A stretch of 34,210 nt of DNA from positions 1-34,210 of the forward strand of contig JAUYLJ010000011.1 of NCBI GenBank assembly GCA_030699685.1, in the 5' to 3' direction. This stretch comes from a bacterium. GTDB taxonomy: Bacteria; Patescibacteriota; Patescibacteriia; JAHIZJ01. A model generated the notes under the pieces. It was not told where the DNA came from, searched no databases, and saw only the letters and a list, made by a program, of their open reading frames with translations. The stretch's first letter is position 1. The number at the start of each line of letters is the position of its first letter. The translations under genes were made by a program, and so were the position numbers. Below are positions 8,931-18,372 of this stretch, in pieces.

Positions 8931-9563
8931 TCAGGAAGCGTCCGATTCAAGAGGCACAAAGGCGAATCCTGGATGGCGTTCTTCGTCAATCGAGCCGTCT
9001 TTTGACTTTTTCACCAACACGATATCGTTTCCCACCGGGATGACCATCCGACCCCGCGGCGCGAGCTGTTCAAGGAGGGCTGGCGGAATAGTATCAGTCG
9101 ACGCGGCCACGTGGATTCTGTCGTACGGCGACGCCTTTGGCCAGCCGCGGCTGCCATCGCCCAGAACAATGCTAAGATTTTTGTAACCATACGCCTCCGC
9201 GTTTTTTTGACCAAATTCTTTTAGCGACGCGAGAAGCTCAATGGCCGTCACTTTTCCTTTCTTTCCCGCCAGCTCCGCCAGTAAACAAGTGGTCCAGCCT
9301 GAACCAGCGCCCACGTCGAGAATATTCTGCCCGGGTTCCACCTGCAGCAACTCGAGCATAAACGCGACTGTATACGGCTGTGAATTGGTCTGCGCCTCCC
9401 CGATCGGAACCGGGGCGTCCATTTCCGACTCTGATTCAACCTCATCGGCAGTTTTATTAAAGCGTCTAAGGAAATCAGAACGGTTTACTTTTTCAAACGC
9501 CGCGATAAGCTCCGGGCTATGGAGAACCCTCTGATCGATAAGCTGCCGTATTCTCTGTTTCAT
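8931..9563 (-). CDS. pcm: Protein-L-isoaspartate O-methyltransferase
   Basis: SQPYTVAFMLELLQVEPGQNILDVGAGSGWTTCLLAELAGKKGKVTAIE; APRGRMVIPVG. Start set at MKQRIRQL rather than the track start at 9629. Confidence 0.9.
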   Translation of the reverse strand: MKQRIRQLIDQRVLHSPELIAAFEKVNRSDFLRRFNKTADEVESESEMDAPVPIGEAQTNSQPYTVAFMLELLQVEPGQNILDVGAGSGWTTCLLAELAGKKGKVTAIELLASLKEFGQKNAEAYGYKNLSIVLGDGSRGWPKASPYDRIHVAASTDTIPPALLEQLAPRGRMVIPVGNDIVLVKKSKDGSIDEERHPGFAFVPLESDAS

Positions 9564-9623
9564 ATTGATTTTTAGCTCTATATATGATATACTGAGTATA
9601 GTAAAACAAAAACACAAATACAA

Positions 9624-10472
9624 ATGCATTGGCAGCTCCGCAAGGGGCGTAGGCTCCGATTATCTTTCGGGATTTTTACGGCATTCCTGATAGGCATGCC
9701 GCTTTGGTCATGCCAGGAAGCGCGAGCGGATGTCGTCCATCCGGTGCACGATATCGTTGTACTGACAAACCAGGAGAGGTTGAAACATTCACTCACTCCT
9801 CTGTCAGTCAATTCCCAATTGACGCAGGCCGCACACAATAAGGCTGCCGACATGCTGGCCAATAATTACTTTGACCACATCAGCCCCGACGGCCGGCAAG
9901 CTTGGAACTTCATTGATTCCGCCGGCTATCCTTACGTCTACGCTGGAGAAAATCTGGCGATAAATTTTCATGACCCCTTCACCACCATCCAAGGTTGGAT
10001 GGATAGTCCGGGGCATCGTGAAAATCTTCTATACCCTCATTTCCAAGAAATCGGCATTGCCACCCACAGCGGACAGCTCAATGGCCAGCCCGTCACTTTG
10101 ACAGTCCAAATGTTTGGCAGTCGCGATGACTATCAGGCAACACGGCAGATCTTACGCGACGCTCAAGAAACGCCTCAGCAGACTGAAGCGCTGGTGGACG
10201 CGCGAGACAGGGATTGGAACGGATCCAGCGGGTATGTCGCCTCAGCCGTTTCTCTGACGCGCATCAGTGAAAATTACTACTCAGGAGAATCAGCTATTCA
10301 AGCTTGGCTGATGGTCTCATCCTACGGCTCTCTGCTTGTGCTGGTGCTGTTTTGGACGACCAGCGCTGGCCTGCGATTAAAAGTAAGGCATCGGCTGGTC
10401 AAAGCCGTGCTTTATTCAATTACTCCGATCACGAGAAGCAGGATGAGAAGAGCACTCAACCCAAACCGATAG
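9624..10472 (+). CDS. CAP-domain (SCP/PR-1-like) membrane-associated protein with signal peptide
   Basis: TNQERLKHSLTPLSVNSQLTQAAHNKAADMLANNYFDHISPDG...YAGENLAINF...GWMDSPGHRENLLYPHFQEIGIA; C-terminal TM segment. Confidence 0.9.
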   Translation: MHWQLRKGRRLRLSFGIFTAFLIGMPLWSCQEARADVVHPVHDIVVLTNQERLKHSLTPLSVNSQLTQAAHNKAADMLANNYFDHISPDGRQAWNFIDSAGYPYVYAGENLAINFHDPFTTIQGWMDSPGHRENLLYPHFQEIGIATHSGQLNGQPVTLTVQMFGSRDDYQATRQILRDAQETPQQTEALVDARDRDWNGSSGYVASAVSLTRISENYYSGESAIQAWLMVSSYGSLLVLVLFWTTSAGLRLKVRHRLVKAVLYSITPITRSRMRRALNPNR

Positions 10473-11251
10473 TACGCAAATACCGTGAGAGGCTTCGTTC
10501 GCAAGAACGCGAGCAAATACGCCACCGCCAAGTATCCGCTGATGGCGCTGGCCAAAAAGCCGATCGCGTAGATGCCCCAGTTCTCGGCCACAGCGCCCGA
10601 CTGAAGCATTTCAGCCGTTTTTTTTATTCCCGCGCCTAAAATTATGGGCATGGATAGGAGAAAAGCGAAACGAGCTGCCGCTTCCCGCTTCAATCCGGCG
10701 GTCAAACCTGCTATAATTGTTATCCCCGACCGGGAAACTCCGGGGATCAATGCGATGGCTTGAGCAAAACCAATCCAGATCGCGGAACCCGCGCCCGCTT
10801 CGCTAAGGTCACGACGATGACTGGCCCATTTTTCCACTATTAGAAACAGCACGCCGCCAATCGCGAGTGTCGCTACCACCACCCAGACAGAGCGGAAAGC
10901 GGACTCAATGACACCTTCAACGGCAAATCCGATTGCCGCCGCCGGGATTGTTCCGATCGCTATCCACCAGGCTATTCTCTGATCGGCATTACCGCGTATA
11001 TTCCATCGGACAAAGCTCTGGAAAAACGCCCTGATATACCGTATAATTTCAGAACGGAAGTACACGATCAGTGAAAATAGGGTGCCAAAGTGCAAAACCA
11101 CGTCAAATCCGAGATCCGATACGATGTCCAAGGGCAAGATTGAATGGAGTATGACCAAATGCCCGCTGCTCGATATCGGCAAAAACTCAGCCAAACCCTG
11201 AACGATTCCGTAGACTATTGAAGAAATAATTTCCACGAATGGATTTCCCAA
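10412..11251 (-). CDS. uppP: Undecaprenyl-diphosphatase, UppP/BacA family
   Basis: IVQGLAEFLPISSSGHLVI and IALIPGVSRSGITI signatures. Confidence 0.95.
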   Translation of the reverse strand: MGNPFVEIISSIVYGIVQGLAEFLPISSSGHLVILHSILPLDIVSDLGFDVVLHFGTLFSLIVYFRSEIIRYIRAFFQSFVRWNIRGNADQRIAWWIAIGTIPAAAIGFAVEGVIESAFRSVWVVVATLAIGGVLFLIVEKWASHRRDLSEAGAGSAIWIGFAQAIALIPGVSRSGITIIAGLTAGLKREAAARFAFLLSMPIILGAGIKKTAEMLQSGAVAENWGIYAIGFLASAISGYLAVAYLLAFLRTKPLTVFAYYRFGLSALLILLLVIGVIE

Positions 11252-11676
11252 ATATACTTATAGCGTCCCTCACTGCGGGTATTCTCACTCAATTATTCAA
11301 ATTCGTCAATGAAGCACGGCACGGGAAGATCAAGTGGAATATCCTCAACAGCTACGGCGGCATGCCGTCCGCCCACACCGCCTTTGTCGCCGGCCTATCC
11401 ACGGCGGTGGGCATCAGCGAGGGCCTTGCTTCCGCTGAATTTGCCATTGCCTTCATCCTCTCGTTGCTGATTGCCCGTGACGCGATAGGTTTTCGGCGAT
11501 ATCTCGGTACTCATGGACGCGTGATTAACATGCTCACGCGGGAATTACCGGATGGCGAAGAATTAAAATATCCATTGCAGCTGCGCGAACGGATCGGTCA
11601 CACTCCGCTGGAAGCGGCTGTTGGCGCCTTGGTCGGCATCGGAGTCAGCGCAGCCTATTATGTGTTCATATTCTAG
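11239..11676 (+). CDS. Divergent PAP2 family protein (DUF212)
   Basis: YGGMPSAHTAFVAGLSTAVG...RDAIGFRRYLGTHGRVIN...LRERIGHTPLEAAVGALVG. Confidence 0.9.
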   Translation: MDFPNILIASLTAGILTQLFKFVNEARHGKIKWNILNSYGGMPSAHTAFVAGLSTAVGISEGLASAEFAIAFILSLLIARDAIGFRRYLGTHGRVINMLTRELPDGEELKYPLQLRERIGHTPLEAAVGALVGIGVSAAYYVFIF

Positions 11677-12542
11677 CGCTGACAGACCGGGCAAAAATGG
11701 CTTGAACGCCCCCCTTGCTTGACCCGACGTATGACCGTGCCACAACGACGGCAGGGTTGATTTTCGCGTCCGTAGACTTTCAGGTGCTTATTCATACCAC
11801 CGCTGACGCTGGCGCCCGAATCATCGTACCGACGGGTGGTGCCGCGAGCCGCTATCGCCTGCTGGATTACCTTTGGTATCGACTGGAATATCAAGAGCTT
11901 CTCTTTTTGCGTCAACCCTCCGGCCAAGCGAGTTGGCTTCACTTTCGCGCAAAACAGCACTTCATCAACGTAAATATTGCCTAAGCCCGCCACAACTGAT
12001 TGGTCGAGCAAAATGGATTTGATGCTGGACCGCGATCGTCGTTTGAGTGAGGAAAAAAAGCTGTCTGGTGAAAATGCCGCGTCAGAGGGCTCGGGTCCAA
12101 TTTTTTTCTTTAGAATAAACTCGGCCATCTCTTGATCAGGAATAAGCCTGACATAGCCAAACTGCCTCAAATCGTTGAAATACAGCACGCTGCCGTTGTC
12201 AAAATGAAAAATAATATGGGAGAAGCGATTTGGCAATTTTTCAGTCCCGCCTGGTATCATATGTCCCCCGCTTCGCAGACTCCCATCGGGGAATTGAAGC
12301 ACGAGTTGTCCGGTCATTTTCAAATGCATAACCAGGGTCCATCCGCGCGACAGCCTAAACAAAAGTATTTTAGCCCGTCTGCTCAAACCAAGGATGTTTT
12401 TGCTCTTCACGGCGGCAATAAACCGCTTCGAGCTGCCCTGAACCATCTTAGGCAAAAGAACAATAGCCTTTGTAATCCTGCGTCCTACAAGGTAAGGGCG
12501 CAAATCATTGACCACTGTTTCGACTTCAGGTAATTCTGGCAC
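11673..12542 (-). CDS. mutM: Formamidopyrimidine-DNA glycosylase
   Basis: MPELPEVETVVNDLRPYLVGRRI N-terminus; C-terminal zinc finger CRRCGTVIRRVKQGGRSSHFCPVCQR. Confidence 0.97.
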   Translation of the reverse strand: MPELPEVETVVNDLRPYLVGRRITKAIVLLPKMVQGSSKRFIAAVKSKNILGLSRRAKILLFRLSRGWTLVMHLKMTGQLVLQFPDGSLRSGGHMIPGGTEKLPNRFSHIIFHFDNGSVLYFNDLRQFGYVRLIPDQEMAEFILKKKIGPEPSDAAFSPDSFFSSLKRRSRSSIKSILLDQSVVAGLGNIYVDEVLFCAKVKPTRLAGGLTQKEKLLIFQSIPKVIQQAIAARGTTRRYDDSGASVSGGMNKHLKVYGRENQPCRRCGTVIRRVKQGGRSSHFCPVCQR

Positions 12543-12548
12543 TTTTGA

Positions 12549-13013
12549 TTATTTCAGAACTGAGAGGATACCCTGCGTGTGACGCGCTTTTATCACCACA
12601 AAGGAAGAAGCGTCGCTCAAAGCGTCCTGGGTCAATCTCTCGGCTCGACGGCAATATCCACTGTTTCTTCGGCAAAAATCTTCCAAAGCGGCCAAGGCCT
12701 CGTGCCGCACTCCGGAGTCATAGTCTCGCATCGCCTCCACGATGGATTCAAACAAAAGATTGCGCAAAAACGCGCTTGGCGGCTGACTACGGCCCATGGT
12801 AATGACGGCAGTTTTTCTTACGCTGACGCTTTCGCTCTTCAACAACTCGCTCAATTGTCCCAGCAATCGCCGCTGTTCCGCTCGGCGAATGTGCGGGGCA
12901 ATTTTGCGCACGGATGAAGTTGCGCACCATACCGCCTGAAATGTCTTGTCGCAAAGCCCTTGTAATGCCTCCCGGCTAAAATCTTGCAAAGGTTTTGAAC
13001 TGATTTTTGCCAC
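12549..13013 (-). CDS. HEAT-repeat-like helical protein
   Basis: Repeated helical units (VRKTAVITMGRSQPPSAFLRNLLFESIVEAMRDYDSGVRHEALAALEDFC). Confidence 0.5.
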   Translation of the reverse strand: MAKISSKPLQDFSREALQGLCDKTFQAVWCATSSVRKIAPHIRRAEQRRLLGQLSELLKSESVSVRKTAVITMGRSQPPSAFLRNLLFESIVEAMRDYDSGVRHEALAALEDFCRRNSGYCRRAERLTQDALSDASSFVVIKARHTQGILSVLK

Positions 13014-13028
13014 AAGAAAATATCTCCT

Positions 13029-13370
13029 CTACGCGGCGTCCACTATCATCCAAATGAAGAGCACGATGAAGAAAAGGCCCAGCAGAGTACCAAGCGATGT
13101 AAGTGAAGCGAGGACTGCTTCATGAAATTTATTCTTCAGGACAAGAAACATAGGATAGCCAAACACCACTAGCGCCGATATACCAGCGCTAAAGACAAAC
13201 AAAAACAGAAAGGCTAGGCTGGATAAAGCAGCCGAAGAATCCGCCGACTTGAACCACTGCTCGATATATCTCATGAATACGGCCACCACCGAGATAAATA
13301 CGCCCTCAAGCAGCCCGGCTGCCACTCCGATTTTTACGGTCGATATTTCGTGCTTCATGCTATCCTCCAA
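13029..13370 (-). CDS. Small multi-TM membrane protein
   Basis: 113 aa with three hydrophobic segments; start overlaps the upstream gene end (13360) by 11 nt. Confidence 0.5.
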   Translation of the reverse strand: MEDSMKHEISTVKIGVAAGLLEGVFISVVAVFMRYIEQWFKSADSSAALSSLAFLFLFVFSAGISALVVFGYPMFLVLKNKFHEAVLASLTSLGTLLGLFFIVLFIWMIVDAA

Positions 13371-13689
13371 ATGATTCGCCGGGTTCCACTTCCACCCAGG
13401 AATCGTAACCTGAATTAAATGTAAACGCTTTTAATGTCCTAACAAACTCGCTGTCCGAATATTGCCGCTGAATACTCTTATCCGAACCAATCCGTTTTGA
13501 CCCAAAGCCTTTTTCACTGAGTACCACCGGCCTGACAATATATTCAAGCTTCATTCGTCCTATGGGGCCGTCAAACTCAATTGTCTCTATGGTTCCCGGC
13601 TCATCAGAAAACTCCTCTTTTCTTTCATCGAGAATCGTAAACCCGTCCTTGATTCTGCCTTTGATCTCCTCCCAACGTTCTTCAGTCAT
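13360..13689 (-). CDS. Hypothetical protein
   Basis: 109-aa ORF in operon-like arrangement with 13029-13370. Confidence 0.5.
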   Translation of the reverse strand: MTEERWEEIKGRIKDGFTILDERKEEFSDEPGTIETIEFDGPIGRMKLEYIVRPVVLSEKGFGSKRIGSDKSIQRQYSDSEFVRTLKAFTFNSGYDSWVEVEPGESFGG

Positions 13690-13732
13690 GAGCCTAGTAT
13701 ACTAAATTTCGATGCGGGCGGGCAACTGGTCG

Positions 13733-14089
13733 TCAACGATTTTTTATCTCTTCGATATCCCTGTGGATTTTTTCCAGCTTTTGCTTCACATCGGTTAATT
13801 GTTGGTCAGCGTGAAGGTCGGCTTGATAATCCGCTTCATCACGGATATCGTCGCGGGATGCCATGCGATTAGAATACATAAGCAGCACCATGCCAAGATA
13901 AATCGCCTCCAAAGAGACAATCAGTGTTAATAAATCCACTTCAAGATCAAACCAAAACCAGACGAAAAACCAGATGCTATGGAGAATAATCGCCCACCAG
14001 GATCCAAAAAACGACGCAATGGCGTTGGCCATCTTGTCCAGAAAGCTCTGAGGGTGTCCAATCCTTTTGCGCAGGTCTTTGAATTCCAT
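13733..14089 (-). CDS. DUF1003-like small membrane protein
   Basis: DKMANAIASFFGSWWAIILHSIWFFVWFWFD...SLEAIYLGMVLLMYSNRMASRDDIRDEADYQADLHA, typical DUF1003 pattern. Confidence 0.75.
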   Translation of the reverse strand: MEFKDLRKRIGHPQSFLDKMANAIASFFGSWWAIILHSIWFFVWFWFDLEVDLLTLIVSLEAIYLGMVLLMYSNRMASRDDIRDEADYQADLHADQQLTDVKQKLEKIHRDIEEIKNR

Positions 14090-14179
14090 GGCAATGATGT
14101 TATGAATCTACAACAGTAGTATACGTTTTTTTGCCTGAAATGGGAATACGCGGCCTTTGAAGCGTATTGATTTGAACCG

Positions 14180-14205
14180 AAAAAACGATTGACCTTTTGG
14201 TTAAT
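14180..14205 (-). terminator. Rho-independent terminator downstream of the EamA transporter gene
   Basis: Minus strand ATTAACC-AAAA-GGTCAAT-CG-TTTTTT (one G.U pair). Confidence 0.65.
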
Positions 14206-14221
14206 AGTTCAATCTTAAACA

Positions 14222-15109
14222 TTACGAGACAACCAGGAGCCCGGCGATGATCAAGGCAATAGCGAATATCTTTTGCAAAGCGATTTTGGGAGAAATTTCC
14301 TCACGAAATAAATTCGGCCGATACCGTGAAATGATCAAGGAAAAAACAAACACAAAAACATATTGCACGGTAGATACCGCCGACACTATTGTAACAAACC
14401 ATAATGACGAAGCGAGCGTGGAAATTAGTCCGGCCGAGCTGGAAAGCGTTTCCGACAACACAGCCAGCCAAGGCCCTTTAGCACCTTTAGTCTTCACCTG
14501 AATTAGTAATATATTCCAGTGTCTTGAAAAGAGCAGCGTACCAATCAGTCCGGAAAAAACAGACAACCAGCCAAATACGGACCAAAATGAATAGTACTCC
14601 AATAAATATTTCATAATCACTATGTAAAATGAAACAACAACGGCGGAGAGCAGCATCAATCCCAGGGCACGGCTTTGAAAGATCATTCTCACGCTTCCGC
14701 GAAACATTATCAGCATCGCGCCACATACTATCAATCCAATCCCCGCGTATGTTATTGGCGAAAAGATTTCTCTCAAAAAAATCGCGCTCAGAATTGCCGT
14801 CGAGACCGGCACAATGGCAAAAAGCGGCGCTACTCTTGAGATATCCTCTATCTTAGCGGCGTGGAAATACGTGTATCCCATCACCACGAAAGCTCCTCCT
14901 CCAACGATAGCCAAAACAAAGTGGCCCGGTTCAAATATTGCCCAGCTGATTGATAAGCTCGCCACGCCAAAGACAAATTCAGTCAGACTGATGGGAATAT
15001 ATAAGCTACGAACGTCATCGAAATACCGTGAGACAAGCGTCTTATCGAGTATATTCGTGATCGCCCACAAGAAAGCGGCCAGCACGGAAAGTCCAATAGC
15101 CAAGGTCAT
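14222..15109 (-). CDS. EamA/DMT-family transporter
   Basis: Ten hydrophobic segments in 295 aa; YTYFHAAKIEDISRVAPLFAIVPVSTAILSAIFLREIFSPITYAGIGLIVCGAML. Confidence 0.8.
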   Translation of the reverse strand: MTLAIGLSVLAAFLWAITNILDKTLVSRYFDDVRSLYIPISLTEFVFGVASLSISWAIFEPGHFVLAIVGGGAFVVMGYTYFHAAKIEDISRVAPLFAIVPVSTAILSAIFLREIFSPITYAGIGLIVCGAMLIMFRGSVRMIFQSRALGLMLLSAVVVSFYIVIMKYLLEYYSFWSVFGWLSVFSGLIGTLLFSRHWNILLIQVKTKGAKGPWLAVLSETLSSSAGLISTLASSLWFVTIVSAVSTVQYVFVFVFSLIISRYRPNLFREEISPKIALQKIFAIALIIAGLLVVS

Positions 15110-15654
15110 ACGGGTTGCGTTATTTCATAATTCCACCCCGGCTGCCAGGACTTGGTTTTGCGCCAGTCCTGATCAATCGCCTGCTCCCAGGACTTGCCAT
15201 TCAATACGACTTCCAAAGCCAGCTGTGGAGCCTTGTGCGCCATGATCGCAATGTGTTTTTCGGTGTAATTGCTTTCTAGCATACGCAAAAAATCCCGAAT
15301 TCTTTTTTCAACATCTTGAAGACTTTCCCCGTTCGGAAAAGGAGTTCTGATGTATCGCGTATAATCGATCATCCGCTCGGGCTTTCGCGTCAAAAAGCCA
15401 TAATCACATTCTCGAAGCCGCTTGTCTTCGATAATATCCAACTTGCCGTCAAAACCCAACCGAGCGGAATCCACCGCCCGTTTCAAATCCGAACAAAACA
15501 TTATACCGAAGCGCGACGCGTCAACTCGATTGCCCAGCTCATTCGCTTGTTGAATACCCAACTCGGAAAGTTCCCCAGGATCCCAGCCGGTACATAATCC
15601 TTGCTCGTTGTCCGTGGTTGTCCCGTGCACGAAATAAGTGATGTGGGTGGTCAT
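15106..15654 (-). CDS. Histidine phosphatase superfamily protein with variant N-terminal motif
   Basis: YFVHGTTTDNEQGLCTGWDPGELSELGIQQANELG...FCSDLKRAVDSA...RLRECDYG...AIMAHKAPQLALE. Confidence 0.7.
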   Translation of the reverse strand: MTTHITYFVHGTTTDNEQGLCTGWDPGELSELGIQQANELGNRVDASRFGIMFCSDLKRAVDSARLGFDGKLDIIEDKRLRECDYGFLTRKPERMIDYTRYIRTPFPNGESLQDVEKRIRDFLRMLESNYTEKHIAIMAHKAPQLALEVVLNGKSWEQAIDQDWRKTKSWQPGWNYEITQPV

Positions 15655-15683
15655 AGTGTGACGTGTGAGGCCGCGGTCTTTTG

Positions 15684-16958
15684 TTATTTCCTCTTCGGTT
15701 GATAATATTTCTTCCCCTTCAATTCCTCCGGCAAATACTCCTGCTTTCCTTCTTCGGGAGTGTAATCGTGAGAATACTTGTAGTCCTTGCCATAGTCTAA
15801 ATCCTTCATCAAATCGGTTACCGCATTGCGAAGATGCAGCGGCACCGGAACGTTCAGCTGTTCTTTAGCGTCTTTGCGGGCTTCCAGAATACCCACGTAA
15901 GAAGCGTTAGACTTCGACGCTTCCGCCAGATAGACCGCCGCGTGCGCGAGATTGAGCTGAGCTTCAGGAAAACCGATAAATTCTACCGCCTGAGCTGCCG
16001 CGTTGGCAATCAAGAGCGCGCGGGAATCGGCCATGCCTATATCTTCGGAAGCGAGTATGACCATCCGACGGGCAATGAAACGAGGATTTTCTCCCGCTTC
16101 GATCATCCTGGCCAGCCAATAGAGAGCGCCGTCAGGACTGGAGCCGCGCAATGACTTGATAAAAGCCGAAATAACGTTGTAGTGCTCTTCGCCTTTCTTG
16201 TCGTACATCAGCCACTTATGCTGGAGGGCGTCTTCGACCGTCTTTTTTTGAATATGGCGAAAGCCTTGCTTGTCCGGCGAGGTGCTTTTGACAGCGATTT
16301 CAATCGCGTTGAGAGCTGTGCGCGCGTCGCCGTTTGAAGCCCCGATGATTAAATCAAGCGCCGTTTTGCCAATCTTCACTTTGTACTGTCCCAGGCCGCG
16401 TTTCTTGTCCTGAAGCGCTTGTTTCAAAATTTTCCCTATGTGTTCGGGCTCCAAGCGCTTCAATACGTAGACTCGCGAACGCGACAGGAGAGCCGAAATA
16501 ACCTCAAAGGAAGGATTCTCAGTCGTCGCGCCAATCAACGTGATCGTGCCGTTTTCAACATAGGGTAAAAACGCGTCCTGCTGGGCTTTGTTCCAACGAT
16601 GGATTTCATCGACAAACAAGACTGTGCGCTGGCTTTGAAATTTTAAACGATCCTCCGCTTTTTTCACGGCGGCTCGCAGCTCACCTATCCCCGCCGCCAC
16701 GGCTGAAATCTGCTCAAACACCGACCTGGTCATCCGGGCGATGATACGGGCGAGCGTTGTCTTGCCCGAACCGGGCGGCCCCCAAAAGATCATGGAGAAC
16801 AGTTCATCATTTTCAATCGCCAGGCGAAGCACTGATTTCGGTCCGACCATTTCTTCCTGACCGTAAAAATCATCCAAAGACTCCGGCCGCATCCGGTCGG
16901 CCAATGGAGCTTCTCGCCGCAGGATTTCTTCTCGTTTTTTATCGAATAAATCAGCCAT
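15684..16958 (-). CDS. rarA: Replication-associated recombination protein A (RarA/MgsA AAA ATPase)
   Basis: LADRMRPESLDDFYGQEEMVGP, FWGPPGSGKTTLARIIA, LFVDEIHRWNKAQQDAFLPYVENGTITLIGATTENPSFEV. Confidence 0.97.
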   Translation of the reverse strand: MADLFDKKREEILRREAPLADRMRPESLDDFYGQEEMVGPKSVLRLAIENDELFSMIFWGPPGSGKTTLARIIARMTRSVFEQISAVAAGIGELRAAVKKAEDRLKFQSQRTVLFVDEIHRWNKAQQDAFLPYVENGTITLIGATTENPSFEVISALLSRSRVYVLKRLEPEHIGKILKQALQDKKRGLGQYKVKIGKTALDLIIGASNGDARTALNAIEIAVKSTSPDKQGFRHIQKKTVEDALQHKWLMYDKKGEEHYNVISAFIKSLRGSSPDGALYWLARMIEAGENPRFIARRMVILASEDIGMADSRALLIANAAAQAVEFIGFPEAQLNLAHAAVYLAEASKSNASYVGILEARKDAKEQLNVPVPLHLRNAVTDLMKDLDYGKDYKYSHDYTPEEGKQEYLPEELKGKKYYQPKRK

Positions 16959-17008
16959 GACCCAATCCTAGCACAAAATCAGAAACCGAACAAGAACCGA
17001 ACATTAAA

Positions 17009-17665
17009 TTACCCTAACGGAATTGTGGCTATGGTTTCCGTATTTTGGTCTGAAAAAATTTTATCCGTTTCAACTAATTCAATCGAAGTAACGCTTTGCC
17101 TGCCAAAATCAAGCTTTTCGTACCGCTCAATGTCCCGCACGATTTCCCGTGGCGTTTCTTCGGTAAAACGGGCTAGTACCGTCCACCAAAGCCCCACATG
17201 CGGTCCAACATCCTGAGCGGCAGGTATTTTTTCTTTTTGAAAGTTTTCTAAACATTTTTTGACTAATGACCGCATCGACCCGGTCTGATCAAACACTTGG
17301 ACAACAAGCGAGGAACCGATATTGACAGTAGCATAATGCAAATCGATTTTTCCAAGCTTCTGCGACGCTTTCTTCAATGATGAAATAATATCCTCACGGT
17401 AATGGCGAATCTCTGGCACCTGACCGATATTCGTCACGGTAACATGATAAGACTCGGCAGGATAATACAACAAACCCGGCCAGCGATTTCGAAGTGCGGA
17501 CGATACAGTCAGCATCGTATCGGAAATTATTTCATCAGGCCTAATCACTAGCGTCCACCAGAGTTTTCCCTGATAATCTTCCGAACGAAAAACCGGCGGA
17601 GGCCATTGCTCCGCTGCCTGCTTCCAAAACGCCTTTCCAGCCTTCTCTTGCTCAGCGATTGTCAT
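17009..17665 (-). CDS. Putative 2H phosphoesterase / 2'-5' RNA ligase-like protein
   Basis: First HxT motif YHVTVTNIG; second candidate PHVGLWWTVLARF is degenerate. Confidence 0.4.
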   Translation of the reverse strand: MTIAEQEKAGKAFWKQAAEQWPPPVFRSEDYQGKLWWTLVIRPDEIISDTMLTVSSALRNRWPGLLYYPAESYHVTVTNIGQVPEIRHYREDIISSLKKASQKLGKIDLHYATVNIGSSLVVQVFDQTGSMRSLVKKCLENFQKEKIPAAQDVGPHVGLWWTVLARFTEETPREIVRDIERYEKLDFGRQSVTSIELVETDKIFSDQNTETIATIPLG

Positions 17666-17673
17666 TATTTTGC

Positions 17674-18366
17674 TTACTTTCCAAATCTCCGCTCTCGCCT
17701 TTGATACTCTTTAATCGCTTGCTCAATCTCTTTTTCCGAGAAGTCTGGCCAGTGTTTATCAACAAACATCAACTCTGAATACTCCGACTGCCAAGGCAAG
17801 TAGCCCGACAAACGCTGCTCACCCGAGGTACGAATAATCAGATCCGGTTCCGGCAGGCCAGGATTATAGAGGTGGGTGCTAATAGTTTCTGGCGAGAGCC
17901 GGGCCGGATTAATCTTTTCAGAAATAATTTTTTTGACCGCGTCAACGATTTCCGCTCTCCCGCCGTAGTTTAAACACAGATGAACGATTCCGCGAGTATT
18001 GTTTTTCGTTTTTGTTACGGCGTTCGTAATCAGATTTTGGAGCTTCTTGGGGAATTCCTCCGTGCGGCCGGACACCATCAGCTTAATATTTTCTTTGTGA
18101 AATTTCTCAAGCCGGTTTTTGAACACGTCCTCAAACAAGGCCAGGAGATAATTCACTTCTCGTTTTGATCGCTTCCAATTTTCGGTCGAGAATGCCCAAA
18201 ATGTCATCACCTTCACGCCCCGGTCCAAAGCGGCGTAACAGACACTCTCCATCACCTCAACTCCTTTTTTATGACCAAAAAGCGAAGGCCGACGATTGGC
18301 TTTCGCCCAGCGCCTGTTGCCATCGGGAATAATGGCGATATGCTGCGGTATAGAAGATGAGGACAT
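17674..18366 (-). CDS. uppS: Isoprenyl transferase (undecaprenyl diphosphate synthase family)
   Basis: PQHIAIIPDGNRRWAKANRRPSLFGHKKGVE; FSTENWKRSKREV; PDLIIRTSGEQRLSGYLPWQSEYSELMF. Confidence 0.97.
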   Translation of the reverse strand: MSSSSIPQHIAIIPDGNRRWAKANRRPSLFGHKKGVEVMESVCYAALDRGVKVMTFWAFSTENWKRSKREVNYLLALFEDVFKNRLEKFHKENIKLMVSGRTEEFPKKLQNLITNAVTKTKNNTRGIVHLCLNYGGRAEIVDAVKKIISEKINPARLSPETISTHLYNPGLPEPDLIIRTSGEQRLSGYLPWQSEYSELMFVDKHWPDFSEKEIEQAIKEYQRRERRFGK

Positions 18367-18372
18367 ATGAAA

